From Lachnospiraceae bacterium (lineage in GTDB: Bacteria > Bacillota_A > Clostridia > Lachnospirales > Lachnospiraceae): 64,000 nt of DNA. Positions 51,933 through 60,876 of this stretch are shown in pieces. The translations under genes and the position numbers were made by a program. Within the stretch, counting starts at the first letter, position 1; each line of letters starts with the position of its first letter. The notes below the pieces were generated by a model. It saw only the letters and a program-made list of their open reading frames with translations. It was not told the origin of the DNA and made no database searches. The stretch lies in the NCBI GenBank assembly GCA_017516285.1, contig JAFXDD010000006.1, forward strand, positions 62,001-126,000, read 5' to 3'.

Positions 51933-53045
51933 ATGAATTCAGAAATTACGTATTCTGTTCAAGCGGGAAACGTGAGTACCATGCGTTCCGTGAAAGCGGC
52001 AGGCATGGTCTTTACCAAAGGGGAGGTGCTGCCGCAGCTTGCGGAAAATCCGCGTGTTCGTCTGGATGTGCTACGGCAGATTCATGAGGATGCGGAGTTG
52101 TTGAGAATGTTTCAAGAGCTGCAGCCTAACGAGCAGGAGGTTTTCCTGCAGTTCTGCATCGGCAATCGCAACCTGAAAGTCACCTACGACCCATTCTTTC
52201 GCAGCATTTTTCATCCAGAAAAGCATCCAGGACGTCTGGACGGCTTCCTTTCTTCCGTGATGGGGCAGCCGGTCAAGGTCCGTGCCATCCTTCCCAGAGA
52301 AGGCACCCGCCTTTCTTCGGAGGCATCCTTCATGGCTATGGACGTGTTGGTGGAGCTTGCCGACGGTTCTATGGTGAACGTGGAAATGCAGCGGATCGGT
52401 TACCATTTCCCGATTGAGCGTACCTTCTGCTATGGGGCGGATATGTTGGTACGTCAGTACGATCGCATTCGTGCTAACCAGGAAAAGGATTTCGCTTACA
52501 ACGACATGAAGCCGGTATTCGTCATTGTATTGATGGAGAAAAGCCCTGCTTTTTTTCGCAAACAACCGGGTGCCTACCTGTATCGATCCGAGTTTCGCTT
52601 AAACAATGACACCCAAATACCTAATTTGATGAATTTTGTTTACATAGCACTTGACTATTTCCTGGAAATGCCGCATAATGAACTTACAGAGTTAGAGGCG
52701 TGGCTGTACTTTTTAAGCTCCGACAATCCCCTGCATATTCAGCGAATTATTGAGAAGTACCCATTCTTTCGCGAACTCTACCAGGATATTATTGATTTTC
52801 GTAAGGACCCAAAGGAGTTAATTCGTATGTTTTCAGAATCTTTAAGTATTGCAGACAGGAATACCATTAAGTTAATGGTCGATGAACTGAGAGATGAGAA
52901 GGCTGAGTTGGAAAATGAAAAGGTCGAGTTGGAAAATATAATTAGCGAGAAGGAAGCGGTAATTAACGTGATGGCAAATGAGAACGCTGAGCTGGCAAAT
53001 GAGATTTCCGAGTTGAAAAAGCGGTTGGCGGAAGCCGGGTTATAG
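51933..53045 (+). CDS. Rpn-type PD-(D/E)XK nuclease with coiled-coil tail
   Basis: A 370-residue protein. The nuclease domain (about 75-200) includes FFRSIFHPEKH, ILPREGTRLSSEASFMAMDVLVEL, and VNVEMQRIGY with the catalytic D and ExQ pair, as in PDDEXK_2/Rpn proteins. The last ~65 residues are a Glu/Asn heptad coiled coil (KAELENEKVELENI...). The first 650 bp look more GC-rich than the flanks, suggesting acquisition. TAGGAGGAA precedes the ATG. A terminator follows. It is a different subfamily from the gene at 5989. Confidence 0.82.
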   Translation: MNSEITYSVQAGNVSTMRSVKAAGMVFTKGEVLPQLAENPRVRLDVLRQIHEDAELLRMFQELQPNEQEVFLQFCIGNRNLKVTYDPFFRSIFHPEKHPGRLDGFLSSVMGQPVKVRAILPREGTRLSSEASFMAMDVLVELADGSMVNVEMQRIGYHFPIERTFCYGADMLVRQYDRIRANQEKDFAYNDMKPVFVIVLMEKSPAFFRKQPGAYLYRSEFRLNNDTQIPNLMNFVYIALDYFLEMPHNELTELEAWLYFLSSDNPLHIQRIIEKYPFFRELYQDIIDFRKDPKELIRMFSESLSIADRNTIKLMVDELRDEKAELENEKVELENIISEKEAVINVMANENAELANEISELKKRLAEAGL

Positions 53046-53092
53046 ATTTGTTGAAGTAACAATGAAATGTAAATAAAATAATGAAAATAATC

Positions 53093-53130
53093 CAGGCATC
53101 GATCTCGAAAGAGATTCGAATGCCTGGATT
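53093..53130. terminator. Bidirectional terminator
   Basis: CCAGGCAT...ATGCCTGG arms with an inner ATCTC/GAGAT stem and GAAA loop. A-rich and T-rich flanks on either side suit both converging genes. Confidence 0.8.
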
Positions 53131-53154
53131 TTAACTTTACATTATTCTTTTTTA

Positions 53155-54198
53155 TTATTCCGCCTCTTTATTTCTATGCTTCACATAGTACTCAAAGCCT
53201 TCCATAAATTCCTCTGCAACCAGTTCACGTGCTTCCTCAGTCAGGTGCAGGTGATCCTTTAAGAGCTGATCAGCCTTGTAGTAATTTACAGAGCCGTAGA
53301 AGGTATCAATAAAGGTGGTAAAGGTCTTGTAGCATACATCGGACTGATACTGTACGTAAGAAGCTAAAGGTCCTTCTTCACCATAGGTTTTGAGTGTGGA
53401 ATCCACAAGGGTGCCGTCTTCCTCCAAACCGTATGCATAAGGCGGAGACATTACAATAATCTGGATATGCGGAAAAGTATCCTGAATCAGATTGATGGAT
53501 GCCTCTAAAGCACCGCCAAAGTGGCGGATATTGGTGGAGTCATCACGGTTGTACATACCACGGCAATCCAGATAGTCACTGCCATCATACATAATGGCAA
53601 TCACGTCTACCATATTAAAGTCCAGATTCTGAAGCAGAGAAAGGGTGGCCTTCACCTCCACAGGTGTATTCGGCTTGTCTGCCAGATAATCATTTACAAT
53701 GACGTCATTTCCAATGGTGAATACCGTAGTCAGCCAGTATAAGCTGAACAGGTCGTTATGGCCTGTTTCCAATTCCGGCTCCTTGCAGGATAAGTAAGAG
53801 TCGGCAAAAGCAAAATTGTAAACGGTAGCTCCTGTTTTGTCTGCAATTATATTGGCAAGGTTACTTTCTTTACCCATGTCGTCTGCAAACGGTGCATTGC
53901 CAAAGCAGGCAATAACCATATCTTCCGGGTCCTTTGGCGCAGCTTCATAGGTATATGGAACCAGGTTGTCCAAGGGTTCTGTGTCAAATTCCGTGCTGTC
54001 CTCTGTGCCGGGGTCAATCAGTTCGGCACTGTTGTCCCAAACATATAATCGCACTGCGATGACAACAAATATTAAGGCGATTAAGCCTAAAAAAACATAG
54101 TGAAAATTTATGCGGGAGTAGTCAAAATTCTTTAGTGTCTTTGTTGCTTTGCTCAGTGCAGGCTTTACTTTATCTAAAATAGCTTGTATCTTGTCCAT
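53155..54198 (-). CDS. Membrane-anchored SGNH-fold protein lacking the usual serine
   Basis: About 347 residues: a basic cytoplasmic start, one transmembrane helix (about 35-55) and an extracellular domain with an SGNH-like order. Where GDS is expected the sequence is CFGNAPFADD, so the nucleophile Ser is absent. A block with GSDYLD and a C-terminal DHLHLTEEARELV (D and H) are kept. The protein may bind rather than cleave, or use another nucleophile, like some polysaccharide acyltransferase partners. GGAAGG precedes the ATG at 54198. It follows the zinc-ribbon gene on the same strand and adjoins the wall-polysaccharide cluster. Confidence 0.65.
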   Translation of the reverse strand: MDKIQAILDKVKPALSKATKTLKNFDYSRINFHYVFLGLIALIFVVIAVRLYVWDNSAELIDPGTEDSTEFDTEPLDNLVPYTYEAAPKDPEDMVIACFGNAPFADDMGKESNLANIIADKTGATVYNFAFADSYLSCKEPELETGHNDLFSLYWLTTVFTIGNDVIVNDYLADKPNTPVEVKATLSLLQNLDFNMVDVIAIMYDGSDYLDCRGMYNRDDSTNIRHFGGALEASINLIQDTFPHIQIIVMSPPYAYGLEEDGTLVDSTLKTYGEEGPLASYVQYQSDVCYKTFTTFIDTFYGSVNYYKADQLLKDHLHLTEEARELVAEEFMEGFEYYVKHRNKEAE

Positions 54199-54293
54199 AT
54201 AAAATCCTTCCCTAAATCGAATAGTCTTTACCATATGTTAACATTTTTGTGTTATGAAAGTGTTAATAGGAATCCATATGTTGATGTCGGTAT

Positions 54294-54506
54294 TTAAGTG
54301 TGCTGAGGTATTTGCAGTGCAGCAAGCTGGCGCGGACTTAATAGCTTATCCTTTAAATGCCGACGCTGTTCCTTATCCAGCTCGATGTATTCCATGTAAG
54401 TAATGCGAAGCTCTGTAAGCCTAAGCTCGCAGGTTGGACAGATTGTTTTGTGACCATTGAGCATATGTATACGATGACAGAATTGACAGTAGTGAATATA
54501 CATCAT
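54294..54506 (-). CDS. Small zinc-ribbon protein
   Basis: A 70-residue protein with CQFC and CPTC pairs 20 residues apart, which suits a zinc ribbon, followed by a charged helix. AAAGGGGA precedes the ATG. It may be a regulator or structural accessory; the function is unknown. It lies upstream of the SGNH-fold gene on the minus strand with a 95-bp gap and is divergent from the GH25 gene. Confidence 0.7.
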   Translation of the reverse strand: MMYIHYCQFCHRIHMLNGHKTICPTCELRLTELRITYMEYIELDKEQRRHLKDKLLSPRQLAALQIPQHT

Positions 54507-54636
54507 GTTTTTATTCCCCTTTTGAGTTGTTGTGCATGTTATATTCTGACATCAGCCGTCGAAAAAGTCAATCAAAAGGCATAATAAAATATCGACAAAA
54601 AATCAGTGTTCAAAAAAATCTTAAGACGAATATGGG

Positions 54637-54666
54637 TTGAAATAGTGGTATAAAAGATGCTATAAT
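54637..54666 (+). promoter_or_regulatory. Promoter of the GH25 / surface-polysaccharide genes
   Basis: TTGAAA (54637-54642), 18-bp spacer, TATAAT (54661-54666). Confidence 0.65.
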
Positions 54667-54703
54667 AATAAATTGTAAAACTATGAATGTTATGGAGAAG
54701 TGA

Positions 54704-57184
54704 ATGGGAAGATTGTTTGGTCATAAAAGATACGATGATATTTTAGAGGAAATAGAGGCACAGGGAGGCTGGGTAGAGCTGGAGGATGAGGAGCTTGCGG
54801 TTTCCGATGTCGAAGAGGTTTATGAAGAGGAGCTTGCGGTTCCCGATGTCGAAGAGGTTTATGAAGAGGAGCTTGTGGAAGACGAGCAACCGGAAAGTGA
54901 AGGTGAGCCGGAGGATTCTTTATACAGCATGGTAGTAGACTTGCTTGAGGAAGATGCCAGGAAGGAGCAGGAAGCTGTGGACGGAGCAACCAGGGTTATT
55001 CCGGTAGCGGAGGTGAAGGCAGAGCGCGCGAGGACTCCTTGGTATGAAAGTATTATGTATGACGAGGAGGAAGAAGACGAAGAAGAGGACGAGGACTTTG
55101 AAGTGGAGGATATGGATGAGGAATATCCCGAAAGGAAGCCAAGGCGTGTGTATGTTGAGGAAGAGGATGAGGACAAGTTAGGCGGATTTTTGAGCTTTAA
55201 GTTTTTACATATTGCTATCGCTGTCATTTGTATTTGTCTTTGCGGTGTGTTTGGTTTTTCTGTTTATACCGGTATCAAGGAGGAAGAGGCTTTAGTTGCT
55301 GCAAACTATGCTCAGATTGGGACGAGTCTTAAGGATGTAGAGGTTATCGGTGGTGAAGGTCTGATTGCCCTTAAGGAGGCTATGGTGGCCGAGTCTATTG
55401 CGGCTTCTGAATCTGCAGCAGCAGAGAGCAGTGAATATAAAGAAATCGATGTGGTGCCTACGGTGAAGGTTACTATGGTAATGACTTCTGTAAAGAATGA
55501 CTTGAAAATCAAATTTACCAATAGTTCTACCGGAAAGCTGATCGCCAATATTCCTTTTGAGGTAACGGTAAAGTCGCCAAGTGGTAAAAAAAGCACCTGG
55601 ATTGACGAGGATATGGATGGTATTATTAACCGAAAGAATATAGAGGGCGGTGATTATACCATTACCATGGTGCCGTTAACGGATAAGAAATACGAAAAGT
55701 ATTTGATGGTAGCTTCCAATGAAAAGGCAACCGTTAAGGAAGAAATCGTTTACGAAAAGGTAGATGTTACTAACGAAATTAAAAAAGAAGAGGAAATCGT
55801 AGTTAAAAACGAGGAAGAAAATGTAGTACAGACACCGGTGGAATCTGTCAATGAGGATACGGTGGCATGGGTTGAGAGCACCAAGACTTATGTGGGAGAC
55901 AGTTATAGGGAAATCAGTAAGTCAGATATTCAGAAGCCGGTTGTAAATAATGTGGCTATGCGTATTTTGACCTCCATTACACAGAGGGTTGTGATGCCGG
56001 TAACAGCAGCTGATACAGAGGCGACGATACTGCCGCCTACGGAACCAACCGGGGAGCCGGCTACAGCGGAGCCTGTAACGGAGTCTACAGCGGCACCAAC
56101 TTTAGAACCCACGACAGAAACTACGGCAGAGCCCACAATGGAACCGACGGCAGAACCAACAGTGGAGCCTACACAGACACCGGAGGCTACACCTACTGCA
56201 GAGCCAACACCTACATTGACACCAAGTCCGAGCCTAAGCCCGACACCGACGCCCACACCGAGTCCGAGTCCAAGCCCGACACCGACATTGACACCGAGTC
56301 CAAGCCCAAGCCCAACACCAACCGCGCTGTTGACAAAGAGTGGTGCCAGTGTGTATGTGAAGGAGGGCGACAGCTACAGGGCAGCGACTTCTGTGGATTA
56401 TAGTAAAGAGGGCGCCAAGTTCTATATTAAAGAAGAGGGTTACAAATATACAGGATGGAATACCATTGATGGTCATGTGTATTATTTTGATGCCAACGGC
56501 AATGCTGTGAAGGGCGAGCAGGTTATTCGCGGTGCCAAGTATCACTTTGATGATGCCGGCAGACTAAGTAATGGCAATGGTATACTGGGCATTGATGTTT
56601 CCAGTCACAATGGTTCTGTAGACTGGACGGCAGTCAAGAACGCAGGTGTTGATTATGTAATTATCCGCTGTGGATATCGTGGATACGGCTCAGGCGTTCT
56701 GGTAGAGGATTCCAAATATCGTACCAATATTAACGGTGCCTTGAATGCAGGCCTAAAGGTGGGCGTATACTTCTTCTCACAGGCAATTGATGAGATTGAA
56801 GCGGTTGAGGAGGCATCCATGGTATTAAATCTGGTAAGCGGTTATAAGATTACCTTCCCGATTTTCTTGGATGTGGAATATTCCAACACGGCACACAACG
56901 GACGTGCAGACAGGCTGGATGTGGCCACCAGAACGGCAGTTACCAAGGCATTTTGTCAGACCATTACGAATGGAGGCTACAGGGCTGGCGTTTATGCCAA
57001 TAAGACCTGGCTGGAGAGTTATCTGGATATGAGCCAGCTGTCAGGCTACAAGGTGTGGCTGGCACAGTATGCCAAGAACCCTACCTATAGTGGACATTAT
57101 GATATGTGGCAGTATTCCTGCACAGGCTCTATTCCGGGGCTGAAGGGCAACGTAGATTTAAATATGAGTTATTTAGGATATTAA
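54704..57184 (+). CDS. Membrane-anchored GH25 lysozyme-like muramidase
   Basis: An 826-residue type II membrane protein. Residues 1-165 are cytoplasmic and very acidic (Glu/Asp runs, a 13-residue repeat twice). A transmembrane helix lies at about 168-190. Outside come a beta domain, a Pro/Thr-rich linker (about 440-545), a cell-wall-binding-like repeat ([19 protein letters not shown]) and a GH25 domain from about 626. The latter has [21 protein letters not shown] and FLDVEYSN with the usual Asp/Glu residues. It should cleave peptidoglycan between MurNAc and GlcNAc near the membrane. The long cytoplasmic acidic tail is unusual for GH25 enzymes. Confidence 0.87.
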   Translation: MGRLFGHKRYDDILEEIEAQGGWVELEDEELAVSDVEEVYEEELAVPDVEEVYEEELVEDEQPESEGEPEDSLYSMVVDLLEEDARKEQEAVDGATRVIPVAEVKAERARTPWYESIMYDEEEEDEEEDEDFEVEDMDEEYPERKPRRVYVEEEDEDKLGGFLSFKFLHIAIAVICICLCGVFGFSVYTGIKEEEALVAANYAQIGTSLKDVEVIGGEGLIALKEAMVAESIAASESAAAESSEYKEIDVVPTVKVTMVMTSVKNDLKIKFTNSSTGKLIANIPFEVTVKSPSGKKSTWIDEDMDGIINRKNIEGGDYTITMVPLTDKKYEKYLMVASNEKATVKEEIVYEKVDVTNEIKKEEEIVVKNEEENVVQTPVESVNEDTVAWVESTKTYVGDSYREISKSDIQKPVVNNVAMRILTSITQRVVMPVTAADTEATILPPTEPTGEPATAEPVTESTAAPTLEPTTETTAEPTMEPTAEPTVEPTQTPEATPTAEPTPTLTPSPSLSPTPTPTPSPSPSPTPTLTPSPSPSPTPTALLTKSGASVYVKEGDSYRAATSVDYSKEGAKFYIKEEGYKYTGWNTIDGHVYYFDANGNAVKGEQVIRGAKYHFDDAGRLSNGNGILGIDVSSHNGSVDWTAVKNAGVDYVIIRCGYRGYGSGVLVEDSKYRTNINGALNAGLKVGVYFFSQAIDEIEAVEEASMVLNLVSGYKITFPIFLDVEYSNTAHNGRADRLDVATRTAVTKAFCQTITNGGYRAGVYANKTWLESYLDMSQLSGYKVWLAQYAKNPTYSGHYDMWQYSCTGSIPGLKGNVDLNMSYLGY
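54791..54868 (+). repeat. Two tandem 39-bp repeats in the GH25 gene
   Basis: Two nearly identical 39-bp units encode [13 protein letters not shown] and [13 protein letters not shown] in the acidic cytoplasmic tail. Confidence 0.85.
56030..56330 (+). repeat. Degenerate Thr/Pro/Glu then Pro/Ser/Thr coding repeat in the GH25 gene
   Basis: Short imperfect units encode TAEPT-, TPSP- and SPSP-type motifs forming the extended wall-spanning linker. Antisense frames across it are open only because of the biased codons. Confidence 0.8.
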
Positions 57185-57236
57185 AAAGGGGCAGACAGGC
57201 TCTGCTCCTAAAAAAACAAAAGGAGACCAGTTTATT

Positions 57237-58106
57237 ATGAAAGGTATTATTTTAGCAGGTGGTTCAGGCACCAGACTTTATCCGTTAACAAAGGCAATTT
57301 CCAAGCAGATTATGCCGGTATATGACAAGCCGATGATTTATTATCCGCTGTCTACCCTGATGCTTGCGGGTATCAGAGAAATCTTAATTATCTCTACACC
57401 GAGAGATTTGCCTGTTTTTGAAGAATTATTAGGAGATGGCAGTCAGCTTGGTATGAAGTTTACTTATGCAGTTCAGGAAAAGCCAAGAGGGCTTGCGGAT
57501 GCGTTTATTATCGGTGAGGAATTTATTGGTGACGATAATGTGGCATTGGTTTTGGGAGATAATATTTTCTACGGTCAGAGCTTTTCTAAACTGCTTAAAA
57601 CAGTGGCAGAGCGCGAAACAGGTGCTACGATTTTTGGTTATTATGTACGTGACCCTAGAGAATATGGTGTGGTAGAGTTTGATGAAAACGGTATGGCTAT
57701 TTCCATTGAGGAAAAGCCGGAGCATCCAAAGAGTAATTATGCAGTACCGGGTCTATATTTCTATGATAATGATGTAGTAGAAATTGCCAAGAATGTAAAG
57801 CCAAGTGCAAGAGGTGAAATTGAAATCACCAGCATTAACAACGAATATCTGCGCAGGGGAACACTCCGTGTGGAGACCATGGGCAGAGGCTTTGCATGGC
57901 TGGATACCGGTAATCATGATGCGTTGTTAGAGGCAGCAGATTTTGTGGCAGCTTTCCAGAAGAGACAGGGTCTGTATGTATCCTGTATAGAGGAGATTGC
58001 TTACAAGAAGGGCTTTATTGACAGAGAGCAGCTGTTAAAGCTGGCTGAGCCTTTGATGAAGACGGAATATGGTAAATATCTTGTGGATGTGGCTAATGGC
58101 CTGTAA
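57237..58106 (+). CDS. rfbA: Glucose-1-phosphate thymidylyltransferase
   Basis: A 289-residue nucleotidyltransferase catalysing dTTP + glucose 1-phosphate to dTDP-glucose, the first step of dTDP-L-rhamnose synthesis. It has the N-terminal [17 protein letters not shown] pyrophosphorylase loop (9-25 region), VLGDNIFYG (near 107) and EEKPEHPKS (near 161), with the exact length of RmlA. AAGGAGA precedes the ATG. It sits ahead of rfbC; rfbB and rfbD are not in the window. Confidence 0.96.
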   Translation: MKGIILAGGSGTRLYPLTKAISKQIMPVYDKPMIYYPLSTLMLAGIREILIISTPRDLPVFEELLGDGSQLGMKFTYAVQEKPRGLADAFIIGEEFIGDDNVALVLGDNIFYGQSFSKLLKTVAERETGATIFGYYVRDPREYGVVEFDENGMAISIEEKPEHPKSNYAVPGLYFYDNDVVEIAKNVKPSARGEIEITSINNEYLRRGTLRVETMGRGFAWLDTGNHDALLEAADFVAAFQKRQGLYVSCIEEIAYKKGFIDREQLLKLAEPLMKTEYGKYLVDVANGL

Positions 58107-58152
58107 GATGATGATAGCTGCGATAGGTTAAATTAGAGGGTAGGAGTTAGAT

Positions 58153-58716
58153 ATGGGTAAGATTACAGTAGAGACTTGTCATATTGAGGGCTTAAAGGTG
58201 ATTACGCCGACGGTATTTGGAGATAGCAGAGGCTATTTTATGGAGACGTACAACTATAATGATTATAAGGCAGCAGGTATTCCGGAAATTTTTGTGCAGG
58301 ACAATCAGTCCGCGTCCAAGAAGGGTGTATTGCGCGGTTTACATTTCCAGAAGGAGTACCCACAGGATAAGCTGGTACGTGTGGTGCGTGGTGAAGTGTT
58401 TGACGTGGCAGTGGATTTGCGTGAGGGAAGTGCTACCTTTGGTCAGTGGCATGGTGTGCTTTTGTCAGAGGAAAATAAAAAGCAGTTCTTCATTCCGAAG
58501 GGCTTTGCACATGGCTTTCTGGTGCTTAGTGATTTCGCGGAATTTGCTTATAAATGCACGGACTTTTATCATCCAAATGATGAGGGCGGACTTTTGTACA
58601 ATGACCCTGAAATCGGTGTTAAGTGGCCGATTCCTGATGGTATGGAGCTTATTATGAGCGAGAAGGATGCCAAGTGGGGCGGACTTAGCGAGTATGTTGA
58701 AAGTCGGAGAGTTTAG
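58153..58716 (+). CDS. rfbC: dTDP-4-dehydrorhamnose 3,5-epimerase
   Basis: A 187-residue cupin epimerase, the third step of dTDP-rhamnose synthesis. Key motifs: FVQDNQSASKKGVLRGLHFQ with the catalytic His region near 65, VVRGEVFDVAVDLR (near 77-90) and PKGFAHGFLVLSD (near 115). The length is typical. It lies 46 bp after rfbA with GTAGGAG ahead of the ATG. Confidence 0.95.
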   Translation: MGKITVETCHIEGLKVITPTVFGDSRGYFMETYNYNDYKAAGIPEIFVQDNQSASKKGVLRGLHFQKEYPQDKLVRVVRGEVFDVAVDLREGSATFGQWHGVLLSEENKKQFFIPKGFAHGFLVLSDFAEFAYKCTDFYHPNDEGGLLYNDPEIGVKWPIPDGMELIMSEKDAKWGGLSEYVESRRV

Positions 58717-58782
58717 GTTCGGCTTGAGTGTCGGCCGTATACCGGCCGGGTAATGGAATGATAAACAAAGGAACTTATCTGT

Positions 58783-59586
58783 ATGAAAGAAATTTTTGTA
58801 AACAGGCGCCTGATTTGGAAGCTTGCGGGGAATGACTTTAAAAAGCGTTACGCGGGTTCTTCTCTGGGGGCTGTGTGGGCTATGATACAGCCGGTCATTA
58901 CCGTGTTAATGTACTGGTTTGTATTTCAAGGCATTATGAACCAGAAGTATCAAAGCATTGCAGAGGGGGTAAATGTACCCTATGTATTGTTTTTGACAGC
59001 GGGGCTGGTACCATGGTTTTTCTTTAGCGAGGCCTTAAACAATGGTACGGCCAGTCTCTTGGAGTATCAGTATCTGGTTAAGAAGGTGGTATTTAATATT
59101 AATATTCTGCCGGTAGTCCGGGTGACGGCGGCCTTGTTTATTCATGCTTTTTTTGCTGCGGTACTGCTTGTGGTATCCTTGCTTTATGGATACAGGCCAA
59201 GTATTTACATGCTGCAGATTGTATACTACAGTCTGGGACTATTCGTATTTTCTTTAGGGCTTAGTTATATTACCAGTGCCATTGTGGTGTTTTTCAGGGA
59301 TTTAACCCAAATCATTGCTATTGGGTTGCAGTTAGGTATGTGGGCCACACCGGTACTCTGGGATATTTCCATGGCCGGTAACTGGAGCCCGGTTATTGCC
59401 TTTATCATTCAGTTAAATCCGGTATGCTATGTGGTGACCGGTTATCGAAGTGCCATTTATGGCGGACAGTGGTTCTGGGAAAGACCTGGTTATACTATAT
59501 ATTTCTGGGTGGTGTCCATAGGACTTTTGTGGCTTGGCCGCAGATTATTTGATAAATTGAAGTTCCATTTTGCAGATGTGCTGTAA
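58783..59586 (+). CDS. Polysaccharide ABC exporter permease (Wzm/TagG-like)
   Basis: A 267-residue ABC-2 permease with six transmembrane helices. The N-terminal amphipathic DFKKRYAGSSLGAVWAMIQP segment is typical of Wzm/TagG. It exports lipid-linked wall polysaccharide together with the ATPase encoded 13 bp later. AAAGGAA precedes the ATG. The neighbourhood suggests a rhamnose-containing polymer. Confidence 0.93.
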   Translation: MKEIFVNRRLIWKLAGNDFKKRYAGSSLGAVWAMIQPVITVLMYWFVFQGIMNQKYQSIAEGVNVPYVLFLTAGLVPWFFFSEALNNGTASLLEYQYLVKKVVFNINILPVVRVTAALFIHAFFAAVLLVVSLLYGYRPSIYMLQIVYYSLGLFVFSLGLSYITSAIVVFFRDLTQIIAIGLQLGMWATPVLWDISMAGNWSPVIAFIIQLNPVCYVVTGYRSAIYGGQWFWERPGYTIYFWVVSIGLLWLGRRLFDKLKFHFADVL

Positions 59587-59599
59587 GTGAAGGGTGTTT

Positions 59600-60862
59600 A
59601 TGAGTGAGAAAAATATTGCCATTTCGGTAGAAGGCGTTAAAAAAATATACAAATTATATCAGAAGCCCTTTCACAGGGTATTGGATGCGCTGGGAGTAGG
59701 CAGGCAGAAGGTAAAAGAGCATGAAGCCTTAAAGGGAATAGACTTTGAGATACATCAGGGTGAGTGTGTAGGTATTATCGGTACCAATGGTTCCGGCAAG
59801 TCTACCATATTAAAAATTATTACAGGTGTGGTCAATCCCAGTGCAGGTAAGGTGACGGTAAACGGACGTATTTCTGCACTTTTGGAGCTGGGTGCGGGCT
59901 TTAACATGGAGTATAACGGTATTGAGAATGTTTACCTGAATGGTACCATGATGGGCTTTACAGAGGAGGAGATTACGGCTAAGTTGGATGATATTCTGGC
60001 TTTTGCGGATATCGGTGACTATGTGTATCAGCCGTGTAAGACTTATTCCTCCGGTATGTTTGTGCGTCTGGCTTTTGCAGTGGCTATTAATATTGACCCG
60101 GAAATATTGATTGTAGATGAAGCACTGAGTGTGGGTGATGTATTTTTCCAGGCAAAGTGTTATCATAAGTTTGAAGAATTTAAGAAAATGGGCAAGACTA
60201 TTGTATTTGTCAGTCACGACTTGTCCAGTATACAGAAGTATTGCGACCGTGTTATACTGCTTAATAAAGGTGAAAAGCTAGGGGAAGGAGCGGCACGTGA
60301 TATGATTGATGCCTACAAGCAGGTGCTGGTAGGGCAGTATCAGGTGGCTGACGAGGAGAGCACCCTTTTGGATGACGAGGATATTCGTGCCTTAGCAGCA
60401 GAGCAGGCAGGTCACAACCCTCAGCTTTTGGAGTATGGCACTAGAGAAGCGGAGATTTTTGATTATTATATTACTGACGAAAAGGGCGTGCGTACTACTG
60501 CCATTGTAAAGGGTACCAGATTTACTATTCATTACAAGGTGAAATTTAACGTGGATAAGCCGGCTCCGATTTTTACGTATAAGTTTAAAAATGCAAGGGG
60601 TACGGAGATTACGGGCACCAATACCATGTATGAGAAGGCTTTCTTGGAGAGTGTGTCCGCCGGTGAGGTGAAGGAAGTAACCTTTACCCAGATGATGAGC
60701 CTGCAAGGTGGGGAGTACTTATTATCCTTGGGCTGTACCGGCTTTGAAGGGGATGTATTCCAGGCTTATCACAGATTATATGATGTGTTAAATATTACCG
60801 TAATTTCTGATAAGGATACGGTAGGTTATTATGATATGTTCAGTGAAATAACCGTGAAATAA
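59600..60862 (+). CDS. Polysaccharide ABC exporter ATPase with C-terminal Wzt-like domain
   Basis: A 420-residue protein. The ATPase has GTNGSGKST (Walker A, near 64-72), YSSGMFVRLAFA (signature, near 151) and EILIVDEALSVGD (Walker B, near 172). Residues ~270-420 form a beta-sandwich as in Wzt, which recognises the polymer's terminal group before export. That makes it more than a plain TagH-type ATPase and points to a capped polysaccharide. The start at 59600 follows AAGGGTG; GTG 59594 is in frame but closer. Confidence 0.93.
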   Translation: MSEKNIAISVEGVKKIYKLYQKPFHRVLDALGVGRQKVKEHEALKGIDFEIHQGECVGIIGTNGSGKSTILKIITGVVNPSAGKVTVNGRISALLELGAGFNMEYNGIENVYLNGTMMGFTEEEITAKLDDILAFADIGDYVYQPCKTYSSGMFVRLAFAVAINIDPEILIVDEALSVGDVFFQAKCYHKFEEFKKMGKTIVFVSHDLSSIQKYCDRVILLNKGEKLGEGAARDMIDAYKQVLVGQYQVADEESTLLDDEDIRALAAEQAGHNPQLLEYGTREAEIFDYYITDEKGVRTTAIVKGTRFTIHYKVKFNVDKPAPIFTYKFKNARGTEITGTNTMYEKAFLESVSAGEVKEVTFTQMMSLQGGEYLLSLGCTGFEGDVFQAYHRLYDVLNITVISDKDTVGYYDMFSEITVK

Positions 60863-60876
60863 CAGGGGTGAAGTGT

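Noticed and set aside
57188..57210. Plus-strand terminator between the GH25 and rfbA genes
   Set aside because: The GGGGCAGA/TCTGCTCC hairpin is followed by A, not T, on the plus strand; it could only terminate leftward transcription, and none is expected there.
58732..58752. Small CGGCCG hairpin between rfbC and the exporter permease
   Set aside because: Stem is short and lacks a T-tract; not convincing as a terminator.
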